From assembly GCA_043804925.1 (NCBI GenBank), contig JAZDIP010000058.1, positions 1 through 32,882 on the forward strand: a DNA stretch of 32,882 bases, read 5' to 3'. This document shows, piece after piece, positions 23,566-29,859 of this stretch (position 1 is its first letter; each line of letters opens with the position of its first letter). Below the pieces are notes generated by a model. That model had not been told where the DNA came from. It searched no databases and saw only the letters and a program-made list of their open reading frames with translations. A program made the translations under genes and the position numbers. This stretch comes from ChocPot-Mid sp043804925. Its GTDB lineage: Bacteria > Bacteroidota > Ignavibacteria > Kapaibacteriales > UBA2268.

Positions 23566-24525
23566 TCAGTCCTTTACACAACGTACCGAAATCCCATAAT
23601 ACTTTTCTTCGTGTTTACGGTAGATTTTGGTGTTGTTGTAACGCAGGGTTCGGGAAACTCCTTGTTGGGGATTCAAAGTGAATTCCGAAGATGACCACAA
23701 AATAGTTAGATTCCCTCTAAAATCGAAATAGCCATAATCAAAATAACGTATGCCGGATGGGAAACCTGAAAAGCCGCTACTACCGAAGTTCTGATTCAGC
23801 GTTAAGACTCCGGAAGTCCACAAATCTGCTCTGCCTGACAGTTTTGAAGCTTCGTCAGTACCTCTGTGATCCCATTCGTCTGCCTGACTCTGACTCATGC
23901 CAAGATACATCTCAAGTGTTTTCCATCCATCGTCACTCGGGACGTGCCAGCCCTCAGGAGCTAATCCTCTTGAATCAACTACTGCATACCAGTTATAAAG
24001 CTTGCCATAAATGGCATCATTAGCCGGGTCATTATTATAAGAACACCAGGCACCTGTGGTTTGGTTTACCCAATCGCTGTAACCTCTTACTTCAGGGATT
24101 GAATCACCATTTCTATAATGAGTAACATTCAGATTCATCCTCGTCCATGTCTGCGTTCCTAACGTTACAGTTGCTGAGTATTGGAATATCATACTATCCA
24201 AACTTGATAATGAATAGTTATCATCCATACCGCTAGTGAATACTGTCATCTGGTTGTCTGCACTAAACTTTATGCTGTCTATATCATTAGTTGGGTATGA
24301 ATGCAGAACTGTAGTACCTGAATATAACAGCATATCGGTATAATCATCTCTAAAATCACTTACTTCAAGCCGTTTTATATCAGTTACATTATATTCTTTC
24401 GGGGTTGTACTATCCTTAAAATATACTTTAATACTGAATTTTGCAAACAAACTTGTATTAAGTATCGTTGTTAAAATAATAATAATTACCGATTGAATTA
24501 TCAAAAAACCAACAAAATTTTTCAT
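23566..24525 (-). CDS. FISUMP-domain exported protein, copy 1
   Basis: 319 residues. A signal peptide (IIQSVIIIILTTILNTSLFA) is followed by an N-terminal segment (FSIKVYFKDSTTPKEYNVTD) and the FISUMP domain (Fibrobacter succinogenes major paralogous domain, Fib_succ_major) from LGTQTWTRMNLNV through LYNWYAVVDSRGLAPEGWHV, WKTLEMYLG and YYGISVRCVKD. The fold is related to C-type-lectin-like domains and is often found on cell surfaces. AAGGGGT precedes the ATG. It differs from copy 2 mainly between ILWSSSEF and the final KYYGISVRC. No T9SS or lipobox signal is clear. Confidence 0.88.
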   Translation of the reverse strand: MKNFVGFLIIQSVIIIILTTILNTSLFAKFSIKVYFKDSTTPKEYNVTDIKRLEVSDFRDDYTDMLLYSGTTVLHSYPTNDIDSIKFSADNQMTVFTSGMDDNYSLSSLDSMIFQYSATVTLGTQTWTRMNLNVTHYRNGDSIPEVRGYSDWVNQTTGAWCSYNNDPANDAIYGKLYNWYAVVDSRGLAPEGWHVPSDDGWKTLEMYLGMSQSQADEWDHRGTDEASKLSGRADLWTSGVLTLNQNFGSSGFSGFPSGIRYFDYGYFDFRGNLTILWSSSEFTLNPQQGVSRTLRYNNTKIYRKHEEKYYGISVRCVKD

Positions 24526-24634
24526 AGTTACCCCTTCATGTATATTATAATTTTCATTTATTTCTTTTAAAATTTAATTTATTTTTTCCTGCTTCGAGAA
24601 ATTTATTATTCAGTAATAATTTTTTACATTAATT

Positions 24635-25594
24635 TCAGTCTTTAACACAACGTACCGAAATCCCATAATACTTATATGTGTAATTATGGTTGATATCAGT
24701 CCTGCTGTAGTATAGCATTCGGGAAACTCCCATGTTAGAATTGAAGGGGTACTCCGTGGACGACCACCAAAGAGTTAGATTCCCTCTAAAATCGAAATAG
24801 CCATTATCAAAATAACGTTCACCGGCAGGAAGACCTAAAAAGCCGCTACTACCAAAATTCTGATTCAGCGTTAAGACTCCGGAAGTCCACAAATCTGTTC
24901 TGCCTGCCAGTTTAGAAGCTTCGTCAGTACCTCTGTATTCCCATTCATCTGCCTGACTCTGACTCATGCCAAGATACATCTCAAGTGTCTTCCATTCATC
25001 GTCACTCGGGACGTGCCAGCCCTCAGGAGCTAATCCTCTTGAATCAACCACCGCATACCAGTTATAAAGCTTGCCATAAATGGCATCATTAGCCGGGTCA
25101 TTATTATAAGAACACCAGGCACCTGTGGTTTGGTTTACCCAATCGCTGTTATCTCTTACTTCAGGGATCGAATCACCATTTCTATATTGAGTAACATTCA
25201 GATTCATTCTTGTCCATGTCTGTGTTCCTAAGGTGACAGTTGCTGAGTATTGGAATACCATACTATCCAAACTTGATAATGAATAGTTATCATCAGTACC
25301 GCTAGTGAATACTGTCATCTGGTTGTCTGTACTAAACTTTATGCTGTCTATATCATTAGTTGGGTATGAATGCAGAACTGTAGCACCTGAATATAACAGC
25401 ATATCGGTATAATCATCTCTAAAATCACCTACTTCAAGCCGTTTTATATCAGTTACATTATATTCTTTTGGTGTTGTACTATCCTTAAAATATACTTTAA
25501 TACTGAATTTTGCAAACAAACTTGTATTAGGTATCGATGTTATAATAATAATAATTACCGATTGAATTATCAAAAAAGCAACAAGATTTCTCAT
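24635..25594 (-). CDS. FISUMP-domain exported protein, copy 2
   Basis: Also 319 residues when started at the ATG at 25594 (MRNLVAFLIIQSVIIIIITS), which has GGAG upstream and matches the N-terminus of copy 1. The upstream in-frame ATG at 25693 would add 33 residues with no counterpart and is rejected. The domain order is the same as copy 1. The C-terminal sector reads LWWSSTEYPFNSNMGVSRM and then diverges until KYYGISVRCVKD. It is the upstream member of the pair; both read toward the FnIII gene and may be cotranscribed with it. Confidence 0.88.
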   Translation of the reverse strand: MRNLVAFLIIQSVIIIIITSIPNTSLFAKFSIKVYFKDSTTPKEYNVTDIKRLEVGDFRDDYTDMLLYSGATVLHSYPTNDIDSIKFSTDNQMTVFTSGTDDNYSLSSLDSMVFQYSATVTLGTQTWTRMNLNVTQYRNGDSIPEVRDNSDWVNQTTGAWCSYNNDPANDAIYGKLYNWYAVVDSRGLAPEGWHVPSDDEWKTLEMYLGMSQSQADEWEYRGTDEASKLAGRTDLWTSGVLTLNQNFGSSGFLGLPAGERYFDNGYFDFRGNLTLWWSSTEYPFNSNMGVSRMLYYSRTDINHNYTYKYYGISVRCVKD

Positions 25595-25777
25595 AGTGAC
25601 TCCAACATGTTTATTATAATTTTCATTTATATCAAAACAATCTTTTTCAACCCCATCTATTCCTGTAAAAAAACACTTTTTCAAAATTTGCACTAATCCT
25701 ACTTATATAACACATGAAAATCGGAAATGTTACACTTTTTTCTCCAAAAAATGAAAATAATTTGAATTTTTTTGAAA

Positions 25778-25807
25778 AATGATGTCAGGGTGCTGAAGCA
25801 GTTGTAA
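25778..25807 (+). pseudogene. Relic of the pheS 3' end, copy A
   Basis: AATGATGTCAGGGTGCTGAA and the next 10 bases encode NDVRVLKQL and a TAA stop, the exact C-terminal peptide of PheS, with several synonymous differences from the true gene. TTTTTTGAAAA just upstream still resembles FYE codons with one extra base. No reading frame of pheS extends further left. Confidence 0.75.
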
Positions 25808-26156
25808 AATAATTACTAATTACTAATTATCAATTAATGATTAATTGCTATTTGAGAAAATTTCATTGAATTTCCATTTGTGATTTTTGAGAATGAAATT
25901 TATCGCCTCTCTAACTTATTGAATAACAAGACATTAAGTTGGCTATTTCCGAAATTTCATTAAAATCGGCATTTTTTTTAATTTTCCGTTTTCTGTTGCC
26001 GGTTATCCGTATTCTAAAATATCCATCATCAACAAATCAATTTGCCAAAGAACAAGCTGAACGAAATTACGATTGGAAAAAGAAACATAATAGATTCTAT
26101 TTTAAAAGGAATTTTATTATAAAACCACAAAAAGGATTGAGAAATAGTTATAAATT
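25808..26156. other. Gene-free AT-rich spacer with relic sequence
   Basis: It contains ATTACTA tandem units at 25812-25830 and the 37-bp repeat at 26035-26071. An open stretch at 25939-26172 starts with TTG, lacks an SD and runs into relic A's sister copy, so I do not call it a gene. Confidence 0.4.
26035..26071 (+). repeat. 37-bp repeat, copy 1 (matches 29696-29732)
   Basis: AATCAATTTGCCAAAGAACA plus 17 more bases differ from the second copy at one position. In one frame both encode NQFAKEQA[E/V]RNY, and the similarity continues weakly as N[R/L]FYFK, which suggests a shared decayed coding sequence of unknown family. Confidence 0.7.
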
Positions 26157-26183
26157 AATGTCAGGGTGCTGAAGCAGTTGTGA
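26157..26183 (+). pseudogene. Relic of the pheS 3' end, copy B
   Basis: Encodes N-VRVLKQL and a TGA stop. It shares 24 identical bases (ATGTCAGGGTGCTGAAGCAG and on) with copy A, 376 bases to the left, but the sequences around them differ. Confidence 0.7.
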
Positions 26184-26323
26184 AAAAAAACATAACTTAA
26201 AATTTCCTTATACTTTATTCATTTTATTGATTGTTGTGGATAAAATAAAAATTTTGCTTTTTATTGATTTGAAATGCTTAATTTTGTTAAGTTGTTTTAG
26301 ATGGGTATAAGGATTTTTTTCAT

Positions 26324-27733
26324 ATGAACTCAAGAATGAAACATCTGCTTTGGAATCTGTTGAGCATTCTTAATTGTCTGCTCATTATTACATTGTGTTT
26401 TTCACAAAATCTTCTTGCACAAAGAACATCTCAAAATACATACTATCATGTATTCCTTCATCCTAAATTTACAGATGGGGGCTATCATAAGATTGGAATA
26501 TATGCTTCGATGGAAGAATTGGTAGTCAATACGGATTCAGAGGCAGGGTACATATCGCCGAACTTTAATCATACCGGTAGTTTCCTTTTCAACAACATAG
26601 GGGATAATGAGTTTCAAGGAAAGGTAATTGAAGGAATGAAAGACGAGCTGACTAAATTAGGATATGAGGTTGTTCTTTTAAATCCACTGGTTCATGGGGA
26701 ATCAGTTACGTTGGAAAGCTTGCTTGATATCGGAAGCAGTCAGCTTTGCGGCGCTGTCTGCATTATGCACTATAATGTTTACAGGCAATGGCAAATAACC
26801 ACGGATAATCCCAACAACGATTTATGGATGGCTATGGATGAGGACCCGAAATTTGATAAATCCCGGCAAAAAAACTACGCCGGATACCTTATTATCCCAA
26901 ACCTTTATATATATGATGTAGCAACAAAAGAATTTGTGTATCGTGGATTGAATTACGGTAATAATGGAAATGATAATGGTGGATTTTATTTAAGTGAACA
27001 ATCAGACCCTTTTTGGAAAAAGAAAGCTGCAGAAAGAATGGCAAGGACAGTCTTTCATTACAGAGAATCCGGTATTAGTAGCAAATATCCCGATTGGGAA
27101 CTCCAATCGATTCCAAAGGCTGGAGACAAATCAGATAGAACATCTCTCTCAGAACGCGACGAGTATGATTTTTGGATTCGATCTTGGAGTATCAATCCTT
27201 TTGCAGGTTTTTTTCCGACAGACTATGGTAAAACTCTCACAAAAGTGTGGGATCCGGGAACCCATGTATCCAAACAGCTCTCGTTTACTATTTCTCAAAC
27301 TCGATTCACTCCTAATGTGCAAGTATATGGAATCTATGCTTCTATTGAATTTGGTTTTAAAAGCATATCAAGAAATCTGGAGCGGTTTACATTATTAATT
27401 GGACCTATTTTCGGAGGAGGTTTTGGGGATCAGACATATATACAGGAAGATTACGTTTATGACTTTCCGGTGCAAATATACAACAAGTCGTCGACCACTG
27501 GAAGGCTTTTGCTTGCAGTTTCTTTTCATGCCGAGTATCTCATTTCGCGTTCTATAGCAATTGGATTGCGTGCTATGCCCGGAATAGACGCACATTTTTA
27601 TTATCCGAGCAAAGTGGTTACGGTCACGAAATCCGGTTGGGAAGGTCGTGAAGATTTAACGGATGAACAAGCCGGAGTCCCTCAATCTGTAGGAATTCCT
27701 GTTCAAATGCATCTTACCTGGTATTTCAAGTAA
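26324..27733 (+). CDS. Exported protein, 469 aa, possible C-terminal outer-membrane barrel
   Basis: A signal peptide (NCLLIITLCFSQNLLAQ) leads into a soluble N-terminal half (about 35-250) that includes EGMKDELTKLGYEVVLLNP and GAVCIMHYNVYRQW, recalling nucleotide-like folds of surface lipoproteins but not matched to a named family. The C-terminal half has alternating hydrophobic strands (FTLLIGPIFGGGFG, LLLAVSFHAEYLI, IPVQMHLTWYFK) and ends near an aromatic residue, as outer-membrane barrels do. AAGGA lies 10 bases before the ATG; Met5 is an alternative. It is the first of three rightward genes of a cassette between pheS relics. Confidence 0.65.
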   Translation: MNSRMKHLLWNLLSILNCLLIITLCFSQNLLAQRTSQNTYYHVFLHPKFTDGGYHKIGIYASMEELVVNTDSEAGYISPNFNHTGSFLFNNIGDNEFQGKVIEGMKDELTKLGYEVVLLNPLVHGESVTLESLLDIGSSQLCGAVCIMHYNVYRQWQITTDNPNNDLWMAMDEDPKFDKSRQKNYAGYLIIPNLYIYDVATKEFVYRGLNYGNNGNDNGGFYLSEQSDPFWKKKAAERMARTVFHYRESGISSKYPDWELQSIPKAGDKSDRTSLSERDEYDFWIRSWSINPFAGFFPTDYGKTLTKVWDPGTHVSKQLSFTISQTRFTPNVQVYGIYASIEFGFKSISRNLERFTLLIGPIFGGGFGDQTYIQEDYVYDFPVQIYNKSSTTGRLLLAVSFHAEYLISRSIAIGLRAMPGIDAHFYYPSKVVTVTKSGWEGREDLTDEQAGVPQSVGIPVQMHLTWYFK

Positions 27734-27779
27734 ATAAGATTTTAACTAATAAAAGAAGCATTGAAAATAGTGAGGAGAT

Positions 27780-28478
27780 ATGTTTTTAATAAATATTAGT
27801 AGGAAAAGAGTTCTGTTGTTAACAGGATTCATTCTATCATATCTTCTGACTGCTTGCACCATCGGACTTGAAATCATTGACGATGTACCTCCTGGTGAAA
27901 AGAAAGGATATGTTGATTTCTTCCAAGGTGACTTATGCCCAATGAAAATTAGTAAAACCTCGAATGGAAGAGAAATCAACAGAGGAACAATTAGTTGTCC
28001 AAGCATATGGTCTTGGTCCCGCTACCCTAAGAGGAAAGGTGAACATTGGGGTTTACGGCTTTCTGAACCTCCTGGAGAAATTATTTTCACCCTTAAGGTT
28101 GGTACCGCATCAAGAACAGTCAGTGTGAAAATCTTGGAGGGTATGATAACACCTATCAGTGTTGACTTTGTACATTTGAGAACTTATTCTGATTACGGTT
28201 ACTTGGTAAATGACTATGAGATGCAACCACCGATTATTGGTGTGCCAATAACCTCAAGAACAGACTCATCGGCAATTGAGTCTTTATTGGTATCGATGGA
28301 TGAATCATGCCGGGAAACGAGACTTCTTGCAGTTGAAGCTCTGGGTATGTTGCAGTGTGTCATCCCAGAAAAAGTTATTATAAGGTTGAAAGAAATAAGG
28401 GAATTTGATACTGAAAAAAAAGTAAGAGATATGGCTAATGATGTTTTGGAGATAATTGATAATAAATACTATCCATAG
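27780..28478 (+). CDS. Lipoprotein, 232 aa, unknown function
   Basis: A type II signal peptide, KRVLLLTGFILSYLLTAC, has a clear lipobox LTAC (Cys26 or so). The middle is beta-rich with a RTVSVKILEG strand pattern, and the last ~70 residues (SAIESLLVSMDESCRETRLL…EKKVRDMANDVLEII) look like one or two HEAT-type helical hairpins. GAGGAG is only two bases before the ATG, which is unusually close. It follows the barrel-like gene by 46 bases and probably shares its transcript. No family is recognised. Confidence 0.7.
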   Translation: MFLINISRKRVLLLTGFILSYLLTACTIGLEIIDDVPPGEKKGYVDFFQGDLCPMKISKTSNGREINRGTISCPSIWSWSRYPKRKGEHWGLRLSEPPGEIIFTLKVGTASRTVSVKILEGMITPISVDFVHLRTYSDYGYLVNDYEMQPPIIGVPITSRTDSSAIESLLVSMDESCRETRLLAVEALGMLQCVIPEKVIIRLKEIREFDTEKKVRDMANDVLEIIDNKYYP

Positions 28479-28523
28479 AACTTAATAATATATAAATTAT
28501 TTACTTAAAAGATAACATTAATT

Positions 28524-29279
28524 ATGAAAGCAATAAAGTTAAAATATGCAGATTATGTTACAGGCATTTTTTGTATTTCGATTACTATAATACTATTTAC
28601 AACTATTTTTGAGATTTGTACTTTTCATGTTATTGCGAGTCAAGGACCGATATTGAGCAGCCATAATTCAAATTTAATGAACTCTGATGAAAATGAATTT
28701 AAAGTATTCTCGTATATGGACGAACGTTCAGATACACTTTTACTTGCCGGAGAAGCGGAACACATCTCAGTGAGTTCAGCGAGTACTGGAAGGCAATTCA
28801 CTATTACTTCGACAACATTGTACAGTGTCGCTTTGTACCTCGAAGAGAATGGTGCGCAAAAAATATTTGAGAATTTCAATAATCAGGATCCAAACACGGT
28901 GCTTAAAGGTTCTACTATTCATCGTTCAATCATAGATGCAAGTTTTCCAAAAGCTTTAATTATAAAGTTTTCAAGTAGTCAAACTGCAAGAACAATCAGA
29001 AATGACATTATGGAATCTCTTGGTAAGATTATAAGGACAGATGCTCTTGAAGTACTTAGTTTTCTCAATTGCGTGAGTTATGTAAAAAAAGAATATAAGC
29101 CGAATGATGAGATAATAATTCTAATACTTGATAACAAAAAAATTCTTGTGACTAATAGCGGTCAATATCTTCCAGTTATTGAAAGTTCACCACTTGTTAG
29201 GGCAATCTTATCGCTTTGGATTGGAGTAGATAAACTATCCGGACAGAAATCCGGTTTGTTGTCGAAGTTCTTAAAATAA
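28524..29279 (+). CDS. Exported chalcone-isomerase-fold (CHI-like) protein
   Basis: 251 residues. An N-terminal membrane/signal segment (YVTGIFCISITIILFTTIF) precedes a domain that follows the Chalcone_3 pattern: TTLYSVALYLEE, SIIDASFPKALIIKFSSS, KPNDEIIILIL and SPLVRAILSLWIGVDKLS with a final LLSKFLK. Bacterial CHI-like proteins usually bind fatty acids or are of unknown role and are not flavonoid enzymes. It is the third gene of the cassette, 45 bases after the lipoprotein, and lies just before a pheS relic. Similarity judged by pattern, so the call is moderate. Confidence 0.65.
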   Translation: MKAIKLKYADYVTGIFCISITIILFTTIFEICTFHVIASQGPILSSHNSNLMNSDENEFKVFSYMDERSDTLLLAGEAEHISVSSASTGRQFTITSTTLYSVALYLEENGAQKIFENFNNQDPNTVLKGSTIHRSIIDASFPKALIIKFSSSQTARTIRNDIMESLGKIIRTDALEVLSFLNCVSYVKKEYKPNDEIIILILDNKKILVTNSGQYLPVIESSPLVRAILSLWIGVDKLSGQKSGLLSKFLK

Positions 29280-29344
29280 CAATGCGACTGGCATTAAAAT
29301 AGTTTTATTCATTAGGAATTAGTTGAGCTATTATAAAACTATTT

Positions 29345-29383
29345 TTCTACGAAAATGATGTTCGGGTACTGAAGCAGTTGTGA
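29345..29383 (+). pseudogene. Relic of the pheS 3' end, copy C (longest)
   Basis: TTCTACGAAAATGATGTTCG and the next bases encode FYENDVRVLKQL and TGA, identical in peptide to the last 12 residues of PheS. Left of it the match stops. It differs from true pheS at several third positions and uses a different stop. Confidence 0.8.
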
Positions 29384-29388
29384 ATATC

Positions 29389-29440
29389 CAATTGTCTGAA
29401 CCTCTGATTGAAGCTGATTAAACTGATTTCGCAGATTTTC
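29389..29440 (+). repeat. Dispersed TTGTCTGAAC/GATT repeat, copy 3
   Basis: CCAATTGTCTGAACCTCTGA, then GATT units about every 10 bases. Starts six bases after the relic stop codon. Confidence 0.5.
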
Positions 29441-29641
29441 ACCTTGACTTGAATTAGTTTTTCTCCGAGAGGTGAAGTTCATGGATTTTGTAATTCGTTA
29501 TCAATAAGTTATTTATTGGATTTGAAAAATTTAGTTTCACCAATTTCACCGCAGTTTTTAAAAATTTGATTTCCGTTATCGGTTGTCTGAATAGTGATTT
29601 ATGTGAAAACGTGAGAACTTGAAAACGTCAATCGTAAGACA

Positions 29642-29686
29642 GTTACACAGAGATACTCAGAGGATACAAAGAGATACACAGAGAAT
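29642..29686 (+). repeat. CACAGAG-type repeat
   Basis: GTTACACAGAGATACTCAGA, then ACAAAGAGATACACAGAGAA: repeated AGAGATAC units. Same family as 716-892 and 20387-20489. Confidence 0.5.
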
Positions 29687-29695
29687 TTACCGAAC

Positions 29696-29732
29696 AATCA
29701 ATTTGCCAAAGAACAAGCTGTACGAAATTACG
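29696..29732 (+). repeat. 37-bp repeat, copy 2
   Basis: Differs at one base from 26035-26071. It lies 313 bases right of pheS relic C, while the first copy lies 228 bases right of relic A. Confidence 0.7.
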
Positions 29733-29859
29733 GTTCTGGTGTGAAATGTAATTTATTTTATTTTAAAAAGGTTTTTATTTTATTTGGTGTTTGAGACAAT
29801 AATTTTATTTTATTAATTTGCATAACAATTATTATTAAAACTGAATTTCATAATGTTAT

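Larger units (their letters stand above)
23531..25635. repeat. Tandem ~1.04-kb segmental duplication (two FISUMP genes)
   Basis: Units 23531-24567 and 24602-25635 share coding and flanking sequence, including TTTATTATTCAGTAAT after each stop and a common AAATGAAAATTATAATA upstream of each start. The duplication therefore includes promoter and 3' region. Identity is high except in the last ~45 codons. Confidence 0.8.
29280..29859. other. Gene-free 580-bp spacer rich in relics and repeats
   Basis: In order it holds a pheS 3' relic (29345-29383), a TTGTCTGAAC/GATT repeat (29389-29440), a CACAGAG repeat (29642-29686) and the second copy of the 37-bp repeat (29696-29732). I see no gene in it. Confidence 0.6.

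Noticed and set aside
23575..24780. Diversity-generating retroelement acting on the FISUMP genes
   Set aside because: No reverse transcriptase or template repeat in the window, and silent third-base changes argue against A-only mutagenesis; kept only as a hypothesis to test.
25595..25693. 33-residue N-terminal extension of FISUMP copy 2
   Set aside because: No counterpart in copy 1, and a signal peptide plus GGAG support the ATG at 25594.
25939..26172. 77-aa open frame in the relic spacer
   Set aside because: TTG start with no SD, runs through the 37-bp repeat and into pheS relic B in another frame; best explained as relic DNA.
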